DNA of 64,000 nucleotides, taken from contig CM061130.1 of the NCBI GenBank assembly GCA_030789695.1, forward strand, positions 12,143,860-12,207,859. Direction: 5' to 3'. Positions 1 through 10,361 of this stretch are shown here, one piece after another (positions within the stretch are counted from its first letter, which is position 1; each line of letters begins with the position of its first letter). The notes below the pieces were generated by a model. It saw only the letters and a program-made list of their open reading frames with translations. It made no database searches and was not told the origin of the DNA. This DNA is from Scilla litardierei (lineage: Eukaryota; Streptophyta; Magnoliopsida; Asparagales; Asparagaceae). A program made the translations under genes and the position numbers.

Positions 1-796
1 ATATCTTGATAATCAATTAGCAATGGATGTAACTTAAGAATAAATCAAAGCATGAAAAGTGGATTGGATGATCGAAGGTGATGATTAAAGCTCCTAGAAG
101 ACTTCAAGCTCATTCTATAGAATGAAGAGACGCAAATAAAAGATGTAATCTTTTTATTCTCTTCTAGTATTTAGCTTAGAAGTAGAACTATGTTGGAGCA
201 AACACATCTGTCTTTCAGTCCAAGGAAATCATTAGAACACATTTCATTGGATTCCAAATCATTATTCTCAGCATGTGCATTTGGACATTCAAAATGCGAC
301 TGTTGAACGATTTATAGGCGCATACCTCCAAACAGACGCATGTGGTTTGTTCAATAGTCGTCTGTTTTGCACAATTTTATCCTTGGGGTTTTGGGCTTTC
401 AACTATAACTTTCATCAGGCGACTGCTGTACAATGTACAGACGCCTGTCCAGTTACAGGCGCATGTGACTTGTTAGTCAGTCGCTTGTCTCTCTCTTGCC
501 CAAATATCTCTTATTTTTCATCTTTCGATCAGTCGACTGATGTTGCTTTCACAGTCGACTGCACATGGTACAGGCACCTGCGGATGCTTCAACAATCGCC
601 TATCGATCCTTGCCCTAACACTTTGTCTTTGACAAGCTATACAAGTTTCAGCCAGTCAACTGATGTTGGTTTCACAGTCGCCTGCCTATGGCACAGGTGC
701 ATGTGAATGCTTCAACAGTCGCCTGTCGATTCTTGCCCTACCACTTGGTGTTTGGCAAGCTTTGCTAGTTTCGAGCAGTCGACTGATGTTGGTTTC
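1..796 (+). mobile_element. Copia family C LTR fragment
   Basis: Positions about 50-250 match the reverse complement of the Copia C LTR at roughly 53.5-53.7 kb, sharing blocks such as GGATTGGATGATCG and CTTCTAGTATxTAGC. The same CAGTCGACTG motif cluster follows. This is therefore a plus-strand copy of that LTR family, opposite in orientation to the element at 52-64 kb and more diverged. Its 5' end lies before the window. Its 3' end (TATA, R, U5) is cut off where the Gypsy E LTR begins at about 797, and the missing half is not seen elsewhere in the window. The 143-codon open frame inside it is most likely chance. Confidence 0.8.
290..795 (+). promoter_or_regulatory. U3 palindrome cluster (CAGTCGACTG type)
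   Basis: About 15 copies of a 10-bp unit built from half-sites CAGTC or CAGGC joined to their inverse, for example CAGTCGACTG at 530-540 and 551-560 and CAGTCGCCTG near 715. Several copies have decayed at the central CpG. In complete LTRs of this family the cluster lies just upstream of the TATA box; here the TATA side has been lost. Confidence 0.7.
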
Positions 797-1095
797 TGAT
801 GTGTCATAATATTTCATATTTAATCTATATGTTTACACGTCAAAATGATTTTATACGCTTGTACGCTGAAATTGGAATTATTTGACTTTAAGAGCATTTG
901 GTTGCATTTCAGGGAATATCGAGTAATTCGAAGCATATTGGAGAGGAGTGCACGAACACCGATGCAGGAGCACCAGCGGTGCCACATTTAATGACTCAAA
1001 GCCTCTGGAGAGGAGAAGGAGCAAAGAAAGGAAGAAAGAAGGAAGCAAGGGGAAGAAGAGAAGGAAGAGCAAAGGAGAGGCCATGGAGATTTCCC

Positions 1096-1250
1096 AGATC
1101 GCTCGGTCGAGTGGCTATCTCGCTCGACCGAGCTGTGATCCCCTATAGCAAGGAAAAAGTTTCAAGGGACCGCTTAGCCGATCGACCCAACTCACTCGAT
1201 CGAGCGACCACTTCGCTCGATCGAGCTAGCTGTCAGAGGACTTCTAAGAA
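1096..1250 (+). promoter_or_regulatory. CGRYCG palindrome cluster, first part (Gypsy E)
   Basis: Copies of GCTCGGTCGAG, GCTCGACCGAGC and CTCGATCGAGC occur here. The cluster resumes at 3270-3425 after the solo LTR insertion and precedes the TATA box at 3760. Half-sites are GCTCGA and GCTCGG in all combinations. Confidence 0.7.
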
Positions 1251-1962
1251 ATGCCTTGCTACTATTGTTGAGTATTGGACTCTCCACCTTGATTTTGATG
1301 ATGATCAAACACAAATCATTGTGATTAACTCATGTGTTTGCAGTTAGCTAAACAGTGACCAATTAGATTCAAGAAGATCAAAAGTGACTACACGTGTTGA
1401 TTCAAGTGGAGAACTTGGTAGATCAACAAAGGTGAAGCATTGGCTTGAAGAACTCAAAGGCTACCTCAAACCTCAAGCCAATGGCATCAATAAATGAATG
1501 GAGATTCAATCCAAAGAGAAGATAGGAATGGATGATTCAAAAGCTTCAAAGAACACCTTGAGGATCAAAGACTTTGTGCTTGGAGACATTCAAGACATAC
1601 AACTAAAAGACTCAAGACCATGAAGAATTATGGAGATCGTCGCCAAATTACTTTGTACATCTCAAGAGACGTCCCAAGCCTTCCTCAGAACGCGTGATCG
1701 TTGTGTCTGGAGCTTCGTTGAAGCTCAATGAGTTATTCATGAAGTCAAGGGATTCGGATTCTTCATGTTGAAGCTTTGAAGACGATTCGTCATGTTATTT
1801 ATATTGTCTTCTAGCTTCTTCTCATAGAATGTTAAGCCTTGAGTAGTACTAGCCTAGAAATCTTCATAACTATCATATTTTATCTCTAGGATTGCCTTAG
1901 AAGCCATTAGAAATTTTTCCGTAGCTTATCGCTTCTTTTCATGGCTTCATATGCATCTTAGT

Positions 1963-2345
1963 TGGTTCAAGTAGAAGAACCAACCGACTAGATGACGATC
2001 TAGTCGGTTGAAAATCCTTCTTGAACCGACTAGCCATACTTGTTAATTCAGCCTTTGTACTGTTGACCAGTTAGTTGGTTCAAAAAGGATGGTTAATCGA
2101 TTAAAAGTCAATCTAGTCGGTCCAAGAAGGTTCACCGACCGACTAGTTGTCAATCTAGTCGGTTGATGATCATTTTTAGACCGACTAGTTTCAAAACTAA
2201 TCGGTCAGTGATCCTTCTTAGACCGACTAGTGCTTACCCATGATTTCACCATCTTCTCTGTCAACCATCTAGTCGGTCCAAGAAGGTTCATCGATCGACT
2301 AGTTCCCAAACTAATCGATCAGTGATCCTTCTTAGACCGATTAAG
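1963..2345 (+). promoter_or_regulatory. CTAGTCGGTT inverted-repeat cluster in solo LTR B
   Basis: About ten alternating copies of CTAGTCGGTT and its reverse complement AACCGACTAG, often spaced by about 10-15 bp and joined by a TCCTTCTTGAACC-like spacer. The cluster ends about 65 bp upstream of the TATA box. It is the equivalent, in a different family, of the other U3 clusters. Confidence 0.7.
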
Positions 2346-2410
2346 CAGCTTCAGAAATAGATCCGTTGGGCATTTAATGCCACGATTTTTGTGACCGTTT
2401 TGTCTCTTCC

Positions 2411-2419
2411 TATATAAAT
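2411..2419 (+). promoter_or_regulatory. TATA box of solo LTR B
   Basis: TATATAAAT just downstream of the inverted-repeat cluster and followed by a pyrimidine-rich leader; the expected R-region start lies about 30 bp further on. Confidence 0.55.
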
Positions 2420-3269
2420 TTGAGTTGCTTCAAACCAGAGATCCAAGGCTAATATTAGAGACATTTTCACATCCAAGAGAAGAGCCATTCAACTCCATTT
2501 CCAAGCTCTCTCATCTCACAAGAATCTCTCCCTTACTCTTTGAGCCTAATTCCTCAAGAGAGATTCTCATTCCTTGTGAGCTTCTCAAGCTAAGAGCTTG
2601 AATCAAAGTCACCAACTTCTCCCTAGCCATCTATTACTGCTCATCTTAGTGAAGCTAGGGTTTGGTGATCTCATCTTCCTCAAAATCCATTCTTGCCCCA
2701 AATTGGTAAGTATTTCTCAAGGCATAGGATTTTGTGGTAAGAAGTTTTATATTTCATTCTTTATACTTCATATTTGTTGTATACTCACGGTGGTGAAAGG
2801 GTTGGCTCTATCCCAAGTTGTGGGAGTCAAGATTTAAGAGTTTGCTCTCATTTGTGAGAGTGTGCTTAGTCCCTAGTTGTGGGATTACGGTTTTGCGTGT
2901 TCCCAGGTTGTGGGATACACGGACATCGATTGTAGGTCGATTGCACTTGTGGGGTTTCCGCAAGTGGGCTAAAGGAAAGCTCTAGTGGTTTTACTAGAGT
3001 ATCCGGAGGGGATCCATGTGTTGCTGGATTAGGGCAACGGGAACAAGTCGGGGAGACTTGGGTGGCACCGAACCAGGGTACATTGCATGTTAGCTTTGCA
3101 TTCTTGCTTGGGTTGTTGTTCATTTCTTTCATTTCGCATTTGTTGGTTAATTAGGGTTTTATTTGGCGTAAATTCCTTATAATTCTATAAAACACTATTC
3201 ACCTCCCTCTAGTGTTTGTTCCTCATAGCACAGGGTCACTACAACTCTCTGTAAGTTTAGCTTTTAATT

Positions 3270-3425
3270 CGCTCGACCGAGCGAGTTGCCACTTGACCGA
3301 GCAGCATCATATTCAAACGAGCGACATCGATTCTACCAAGGCAAAGATCTGAGGCCCCAAGAGGCGCTCGATCGAGCGCTAGGGCACGCTCGACCGAGCG
3401 ACCCAAGCCGCTCGGCCGAGCGGAG
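3270..3425 (+). promoter_or_regulatory. CGRYCG palindrome cluster, second part (Gypsy E)
   Basis: Copies such as GCTCGACCGAGCG, GCTCGATCGAGCG and GCTCGGCCGAGCG resume after the solo LTR. Before the insertion this formed one cluster with 1096-1250. Confidence 0.7.
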
Positions 3426-3759
3426 TAGAAATGGCCAAAAGTGCAGATTTCAGGACAACTCTTCACTCTTTGAAGATCTGATATCACCAGTGATTTTATA
3501 GTATTTTTCTCGTATTTTTTCCAGATAGTAGACTTCGTGACCATTCCAACGCTACCAAGAATGCGCTAAACGGAGGTTGGATGAGTCATAGGAAATTTCT
3601 GCAAGTTGGAAAATTTGTGCTGGAATCTGTGCTCGGGCAGGCTGGAATCTGTGCTCCGCCGAGCTGTCTAGAGCCCACCACTTAAGTTGCAGATATTATT
3701 AGGTTTGGGCACGAAATTGAGAGGTTTCTTTGAGGGGTTTTCTAGGGTTTCATGGGGGA

Positions 3760-3767
3760 TATAAATA
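3760..3767 (+). promoter_or_regulatory. TATA box of Gypsy E LTR
   Basis: TATAAATA in the context GGGGGATATAAATATG, about 335 bp downstream of the last palindrome. Confidence 0.6.
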
Positions 3768-3790
3768 TGTAATTGGCAGCCATCAATTGG

Positions 3791-3920
3791 GGATCTCCTC
3801 TTTTGTTAGGAGAACTAGTTTTTAGGGTTTTGGGGGACCTCCTCTTTTGTTGGGAGAACTAGTTTTTAGGATTTTGGGGATCTCCTCTTTTGTTGGTAGA
3901 ACTAGTTTTTAGGGTTTGGA
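3791..3920 (+). repeat. 44-bp tandem repeat x3 in Gypsy E R/U5
   Basis: Three near-identical copies, each starting GGATCTCCTCTTTTGTT and containing AGAACTAGTTTTTAGG, downstream of the TATA box, thus in the likely transcribed leader of the LTR. Confidence 0.85.
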
Positions 3921-5002
3921 GACTCTTTTGGAGGCTAGGCTACGCATCGGCCCCCTTCTCGTTGATTTGTATCGGATATTCTATTAAGCTAAGTGTTTCC
4001 TTCGTTGAATCTTCTTTGTTGCTTTCTCATTCGTTTGTATGTTAAATCTTCAATTGCTTTCCCTTAATCTGCGTGTGATATCGATTTCTATCGTTTCCCT
4101 ATCATGTGCAATGATTAAGTAGAACTATTGCTAGGATTAGGGAGGAACCCTAAGATTCTAGGGTTTGGATGATATGTTAAATCTTAGTTAGATGAATCTA
4201 GAGTTGCCATATAGAGGTTTGAACAAGGATTTTGGAGGAATGGCCTTAGGATCAGGGTATCGCGAAGGCGACTCCGTATCCTGGGGAGAATCCACAGGAA
4301 TCCGATTTGGGCTTAGTGGGCATTCTCCGGGGCATGTGATTACGACAGTAACGCGAGAGCCGGGACGACCGCTAATCCCCAACCCGCTAGTCGGTGACTA
4401 CGAGAGCATGTCGATTGCTAGAACCAACCATATGATAGCGTCGCACTCTGTAGATCACGAGAGTGTATGCGGACCTGCGAGGTAGGACCAAGTGTCAAGC
4501 TTAATGCATGCATACCATATGAAGTTGACTGCGAGAGCACGGCTTTGCATAGGAATACGTTAGACGAGTAGGAATAACGAAAGTTAAGTACTCGTTCACA
4601 TCTTCGGATGTGACACTCCTACCATCACCCATCATCCAACGAAATGACCATTAACACGTTATTCAAACCTGAAAGTCCTAGTGGGGATTCCCGATACCCT
4701 AGTGATAATTCCCACATTTGTTTTCTCTTTATTGTGTTTGTTTTCTTTTGTGTTTTAATGTGACCTGCTGACCGTGACACCCTCGCATTTCACATCCACC
4801 GCCATTACGACACCCCGTAAGCCATCTCCACCAAATAAGACATTCGAAGCCCAACTTAGCCTAGGATCGATAGGTAGTGTGACAACCGCCTCCATGTGGA
4901 TACGATACCTACGCGCCACTGTTTACACCGTGTGCTTGCGGTAAGACGACATTCGACCACCGTTCCGATAGCGAGAGCAAAGGGACGAACCGAACAAGTT
5001 TT

Positions 5003-5020
5003 TGGTACCGTTACCGAGGA
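5003..5020 (+). other. Primer-binding site, Gypsy E (degenerate tRNA-Asp type)
   Basis: TGGTACCGTTACCGAGGA matches the intact PBS of Gypsy G (TGGCGCCGTTGCCGGGGA) at most positions. The differences are all transitions. Confidence 0.8.
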
Positions 5021-5199
5021 GGCGTTCCGACATACTATCTATTTATCACAATTAGGTTGTTAGACTTCGAATAAAAACAAAAAAAATTATAAAAAAGAAA
5101 CAAAAGAGATATTTTTTCCCTACCACCTGCTTTATTATTATCTTTATCTCCTTGTACCACTGATATCTTTTCCAGGTTGTTTGTTTTTTACTATTCAGG

Positions 5200-6321
5200 T
5201 ACAATGGAACAATTTTGGGATTATTCGGGCAAGATTATTTGGCACAGTATGAGGCTCCAATGGAAGAATACAGATATTATCCATATGACCCATACTACCA
5301 GATGAATGGATATAACCACTACTCAGAGTGCTATGCCTACTGCGAGTCTTGCGACGTGGAGGGACACATGCATTACTAAAGCCGCGCTTGTCTCTTGAGT
5401 CCGGACCATCCCATCAATTTGGCACTCGCACAGATGAAGGAGAGCAGGATGACTCTTCAATTTCAACATGAGGAAACATGTGCCAAGCTGAAGGAGACCC
5501 TTGACCAACTGAAACAGGTGGTCGATGATACCAGCATGACTCTTCCATCTCATGAGCCCGAGGGAGAGAACGAGGACACATTCTCGGGCATATTGAGTAG
5601 CATTGTGGACGAAGTTTGGTCCACCGGTCCAATGACGCTAGTTACAGATGATCCTTCTGAGCGTAAATTTCACAATTTTATTACTCATCGCATCTCTTCT
5701 GCAGGTATCATTGATGATGGTGTCCACGCTCGAGTTGAGGGTGACAGAATACACGTGTATACTGTGGAGGAGATGCCTGAGGCCATAGTGTCACCTGCAC
5801 CTACAAAGGAGGAGGCCGAGGCAATGCATGCCGAGGAGGCCGTGCTAGCGGAGCCGGAGCAGACCGTTGAGGGGGACATTATTCGGGACAAGGATTCACG
5901 TGGAGCTCAAGTATTACACACCTTCAAATGAGCTTCCGTAGCCGCCTCCACCATGTACTACGACAGAGACCGCCCACCAGAGCTTACTGCTCCCACTCAG
6001 GGAGATATTTTTACACATTCCATCTCTGAATCTTGTATTCCATTCAATATTTATTTTGATTCAGATATCTTTGATACGTCGTACCATTTGCAGGACATAT
6101 ACAATTATGTACCAGAGGTACGCTTGGACGTGTCACTACTTGAGAAACCTGCCGAGGAGCACAGCGAGGAGTCGCCTGACGAGACCCACATTCATACGCC
6201 AGAATTGCCTGAAGAACCCAAAACGAACGACGAGGAATTGCATGTCGTAGTACAAGATAGCAGAGATACATTTTCAGGGAAGTGTCGTCAATCGTTTTTT
6301 TATTTTACATATTTCATTTGA
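5200..6321 (+). pseudogene. gag-like ORF of Gypsy E with two in-frame stops
   Basis: One reading frame runs from about 5200 to 6321, broken by TAA at 5377-5379 and TGA at 5929-5931. The N-terminal part is Tyr/Pro-rich and then holds a short Cys cluster (Y-C-E-S-C-D-V-E-G-H-M-H), where Athila/Tat-like Gag proteins carry a zinc-knuckle-like motif. A heptad-rich helix (L-K-E-T-L-D-Q-L-K) and a long acidic tail rich in Glu follow. The frame opens at a good splice acceptor (TACTATTCAG/GT), so the start may lie in an upstream exon. No protease, RT or integrase follows, so this looks like a non-autonomous Gypsy element. Assignment as Gag rests on position after the PBS and overall composition, not on a clear domain match. 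Confidence 0.5.
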
Positions 6322-8061
6322 TGACCTTCTTTAGAAAACTTTTATTATGGGAAAAAATTATCAATATCAGATTTATGCGGCTTATCTCTTTTAGGCTACA
6401 GGTAGAGTTCTTGGAGAGATGCTTGGAGCCGCATTGCTAAAATCTGATAGAGTCCATGGAGACACGCATCTGGCGGAGCCAGGCAAGGTGCAGTTAGAAC
6501 AGCTACCTGTACTGGAAAAGATATTGAATCCGCCTTTTCAACAGGTGGTATTAATTCAGTAGTGTAGATATAGTATATAATTTTATGCTTTAAATAAACA
6601 CGAATCCTCTCGACAACGAGAGGACCGTATATGATTTTATATGCTTTCATAGTTTAATAAATTTACCCCATATGATGGTTGCTCAATTATCTTTCGCATC
6701 CAACCCTCTATATGCTATTATTGCCCACCCTCATATTAAATGCTTAATTTGCCTCTCCCCCCAATTTTTATGCCCATCTGTCCATACCGGGCACCATATG
6801 AAATAGCTTGGGGCGAGATATTATTTTGCTGTGTAACTCCCTATTTTACCGTTGTCCTTTATCCATGTCATACACACATTGAGAACAATGTGACGTTTAA
6901 GCTTGGAGGAGTGCACAGTGCACGCACTTGCTTTGTCATGAAACAAAATTTGAAATTTTCTGATGAACCATGTTCACTTCCATATTTATGTCTCATATGC
7001 TTCATTTTATCATGAAATATCGTGAATTTATTTTTTATGAACTCTGATATCTGTTAGATTATAGTTTAATACCTTGATTAGTGTATTATTATTTATATGC
7101 TTTTTCATAGTAGAATCCATAGTTTCACAACCATATTCTCGAAACAGTTGAGGTAAAAATGAATGAGGCAGAAATCTGAAAATTATTTGACTCTTGCGTG
7201 ATTTGATTGATAATTCTATTGCTTCATATATGTTTAGTAATTCAAAAGAGATAGGATAACCACAAGACAACCAAAGTAGTGACAATTAGAATTCCTGAAA
7301 CCGAGCCATGTCTAGATTCTATGCTCTTTCCTTTTCTTTTGTCTATAGCCAAATAAACGATCTTTGATTATGTTTTGCATTCCATTGTGTTTACGTGAGT
7401 TTGCAAAAATCCCAATAATACAAAAATCAAACAAATATCCTAAATAAAAGGCCCTAGGGGTGCTTTGTAACCTGATGACCTAAAACAGTCTGGTCTGGGA
7501 TGCATAGGCCGCCTTTTCTATATATTACGTTATTTCGTGTATTAATATGTATATAAGAAAATTGTATAGCCAAAACAATTGTAAAAAGAAAAATTCCATA
7601 TCCTTACCCACACTTTCTATATAGAGTAGATATTTGGCAAAGTTGATGTGTTCTAGGAGTCATAAAACGGACGTAGTGTGGTGACGCCTTAACTTAATTG
7701 AATTCACTAATTCATTCCGTGGAGCTTAACAAAATACCACGCATACTTGAAAATGTTTGATCATGACATATTTATACTGCTTAGAGAATGGTTGTGGACA
7801 TTGGTTTCATCTCTGTGGACTTAGTATATTTCATGATAAACTGATATGATGTAGCTCTATTTTCATTTAATTATTATCAAGTTCATTACATTTATTGAAA
7901 CCCACAATATGTTCATTTGAGCGAGATTTAAGTATTTTGTGTAAATGTGCGTTTTAATCATTTTTGTGTGTAAGTTCTTCAAAAAAAACTTGACGCGGCC
8001 AAAACTTAAGCCTAAAATCCACCTGGCAGTGTCAGTTGCCAGGCGCGGTATGGTTCTTAGG
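6322..8061. other. Non-coding 3' part of Gypsy E
   Basis: AT-rich, no believable gene. At 6876-6911 it has ACATTGAGAACAATGTG then TTTAAGCTTGGAGGAG, a block also found in Gypsy G (41437-41474, minus strand). A polypurine tract and 3' LTR matching 797-4996 were not found, so the element is truncated. A short inverted repeat CTGGCA...TGCCAG lies at 8021-8041 next to the K LTR boundary. Confidence 0.5.
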
Positions 8062-9752
8062 TGTTGATTCTGGGTTCTATCCGCAAGCGAACGGTGTCAA
8101 ATTATAGTATAAAAGGTTGTCGAATCCTACAGGGACAGTGACAGTGTATTGGAGTCTCAGGTTATTTGTAGATCTCAGAATGAGATAACAGTCGATTGGA
8201 GGATTGTTTGTTTGATGTTGTTGTTGGTTTAATGTAAAGAAACTAGGGCTTTAGGGATCACGGCTAGGACCGTCGGAGGTCGATTTTAGAATATGATCCC
8301 TAGTTGCATTGGGTTTATGGTGTTGGTCTCTCAGCTCATACCACTCTCGTGGGTTAGAGCTTTGAGTTACTTCGCTGGCTCTCATTGACGCAATGTCGGT
8401 ATCCGTCAATGTAGTGATATAGTTCGTCGGTGGATCTTCTCAAGACATGAGCCAGGCATGGTCACGAGCTTTGGTTGGATCCACTAACTCCCTAATTAAA
8501 TCCCAAGGATTCTCCTTAAGCTAATCAATTCTACCAACCGTGGGCATGATCTCAGCACGAGGTCTCCTAGATATTTGGATGGATCGACCAAAATACTCCC
8601 TTTGTATTCCCAACTCAACCTAGAAATCCAGATCTACATATCTTTTCTAGAGTCTTAGGGCTAATCCATCAGCCCTAGAGAAGATTACTCACACATAGCA
8701 ATTATAACAAATAAAAAAGCACTTTTGCCATAGAAAACATCGTAGCAATTAATTCAAGCAAGAAATGAGTATCTTACGTACCGAAACCGAGAAAGAACGA
8801 TACCCAATAGAGAATAAAAGAACTCCCACAAATTCCAAGGTGCAAGAGACAAGAAAAATCCGATCTTATGCAAAAACGGCTCAATCCAAAACCCTAGATC
8901 TAAAAACAACCAATTTTAAATGTCCTCTCTAAGAATTAATTAAAAAGCTAAAAAGAGCCCTCTAAAACGTCAGGAAAAATCCCTTAAATAAATAGAGGGT
9001 GGGCCCCAAGAAAAATTTGAAAATCTGAAAGTTTGGGGCACACACGTCGTCGACCGAGTCTGCTGCTTGGTCGAGTAGGCACCTGCTCGGTCGAGCAGGT
9101 GCCTTAGCTGCTGGCTAGAAAAGGGGTCCGGGCTACTCGGTCGAGTAGCCCGCCTACTCGGTCGAGTTGTCAGTAGGTCGGAGCTCTCCTTCCAAAGTGT
9201 CGCTCTGCCTACTCGGGTCGAGTAGGCCTTGCTTGGTCGAGTCGTCAGAGGATCAAATATTCTTCTCCAAAACATCACTCTGCCTGCTCAGGTCGAGTAG
9301 GTCATGCTCAGTCAAGTAGGATGCTGGTGGGAAAATGGGATCGACTTGGGCCGAGTCGTTACTCTGCTCGGTCGAGTAGGATGCGCATTCCCCTGCTGCT
9401 GGACTCGTGTATCAGCTCGACCGAGTAGCTTGTGCTACTCGGGTCGAGTCGCCTGGGAAAGCTGCATATGCTTAGGCTTTGACTCCTTTCTCTCGCTAGC
9501 TTCTCCTCCCATAGGCTTTCGAACCTCGGCAAACTCCTGGAGAGCCTCACCAGCGGCATCACGGACGTGCTGGATGTGTCCATGTCTCAAAATAGCTCCG
9601 AATCGCTCCAAAATCCCTGAAAATCCACAAAGCTCTACGAAACTCGAATATAGCATTAGAAGTGCAGTATCGTATGAAAATGCAGGATTTGGATGCGGAT
9701 ATGACATGAAATGCAATGAAATGATGCTATGAAAAGATAGAAAATATGGACA
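8062..9752 (-). mobile_element. Orphan Gypsy LTR (family K)
   Basis: Read on the minus strand it starts TGTCCATATTTTC and ends GAATCAACA. Internal order parallels Gypsy G and E LTRs: a TTTTCAGGGATTTTGGAGCGATTCGG block, a palindrome cluster at 9050-9440, a TATA-like TATTTATTTA (8985-8994), and a terminal GACACCGTTCGCTTGCGG block. There is no partner LTR, and the flanks (TTAGG and CATTC) do not form a target duplication. It may be a solo LTR with one flank deleted. Confidence 0.7.
9050..9440 (-). promoter_or_regulatory. CTACTCGGTCGAGTAG palindrome cluster (LTR K)
   Basis: About ten copies of ACTCGGTCGAGT and variants (ACTCGGGTCGAG, GCTCGACCGAGTAG). Half-sites ACTCGG and ACTCGA are combined. 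The TATA-like box at 8985-8994 lies about 55 bp downstream on the minus strand. Confidence 0.7.
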
Positions 9753-10361
9753 CATTCATACACATCATCATGATAGCGGTTGGGCTCCTTGTACTCCAGG
9801 TCATGTCTCATAGCTTGCCTTCGCCTTCCCGGAGCTCCATCGCTATCATCTGAGTAATCCGGATCTCGCGCACCATGCGTGTGTGTCTCCCGGTCACAGC
9901 CACCCCCTGTGGTATATAGGGGGTTCCTCGAAGCTCGTGCAGTCCACCAGTGGCCTGCGGGAGCCCTGGCAGGCCCTCCTGCCATCGACGACCCCATGTC
10001 GGGGTCGCCCGCGTTCTGCAGCCCCGTGGCGGGATCGCCTGCCTTTCGTGACCCCTAGATGGGGTCACCCGACCTCCGCGGCCCCCTTGTGGGGTCGCCG
10101 CCATGGTTTCGGCAGCCCCTTGGCACCCCTAGGGCTGTCGCATGTGTGCGCCGTCTTCACTGTGTCACTTGTTCCTCCTCGGAGCTCTCTCCTAGGGTTT
10201 CGGAGACATCCTCCTACCACTCGTCGTCCTCAAGATCTAGATCTGGATCTCCTTCCCAAAGATCACCCCATCTTGATTAGGATCATCGTTGTCTTTCCTC
10301 TCGTTGTACGGATCTCCTTCGCCCTCAAATCTGATTGGTGATTCAGATCTGAAGTTGTTCC
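9753..10361 (-). pseudogene. Gypsy L gag fragment, downstream part
   Basis: On the minus strand this continues the gag fragment at 23999-24198; the two were contiguous before Copia A inserted between them. It encodes a broken acidic stretch (D-L-E-D-D-E-W, E-S-S-E-E-E), then a Gly/Arg/Pro-rich repeat (9980-10110, minus) of about ten residues per unit, then an RRRQAMRHDLEYKE-like segment. There are several stops. Unusually GC-rich compared with its neighbours. Family assignment comes mainly from the coiled-coil N-terminus and PBS of the other half. Confidence 0.5.
9980..10110 (-). repeat. 30-bp imperfect coding tandem repeat, about 4 units
   Basis: Units alternate GACCCC/GCCCC and GGGGTCGCC/GGGATCGCC on the plus strand, about 30-31 bp apart. 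On the minus strand each unit gives roughly one T/I-P-x-x-G-x-R-x decapeptide. Each unit is also a local inverted repeat (GACCCC...GGGGTC). Confidence 0.6.

Larger units (their letters stand above)
1266..3243 (+). mobile_element. Copia-type solo LTR (family B)
   Basis: A 1978-bp TGTTGAG...CACTACA unit lies inside the Gypsy E LTR, flanked by ACTAT (1261-1265) and ACTCT (3244-3248), a 5-bp target duplication with one mismatch. No internal region is present, so it is a solo LTR left by unequal recombination. The start resembles the Copia C LTR start (TGTTGAGTATTGGAC), and the end CCTCTAGTGTTTGTTC is Copia-like. The 79-codon frame at 2598 and other small frames are inside the LTR and probably not genes. 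Confidence 0.85.
797..4996 (+). repeat. Gypsy E 5' LTR, split by a solo LTR
   Basis: Begins TGATGTGTCATAATATTT and ends ACCGAACA seven bases before a tRNA-Asp-like PBS. Without the nested solo LTR the native length is about 2.2 kb. The layout matches Gypsy LTRs G and K: a TTTCAGGGA-type block near the 5' side, a CGRYCG palindrome cluster (1096-1250 and 3270-3425), a TATA box at 3760-3767, and a terminal ACACCGTGTGCTTGCGG block also seen in G and K. No matching 3' LTR is present in the window. The start is inferred from the TG and from the break with the Copia fragment. Confidence 0.75.

Noticed and set aside
275..706. 143-codon open frame in the first LTR fragment
   Set aside because: It is produced by the repeated CAGTCGACTG units, has no domain and lies in an LTR U3.
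898..1347. 149-codon open frame
   Set aside because: Spans the CGRYCG repeat of LTR E and crosses the solo LTR B boundary at 1266, so it cannot be an original gene.
5003..5020. Lack of a PBS for Gypsy E
   Set aside because: First missed because three of four CpGs have decayed; alignment with the PBS of G and H shows it is the same site.
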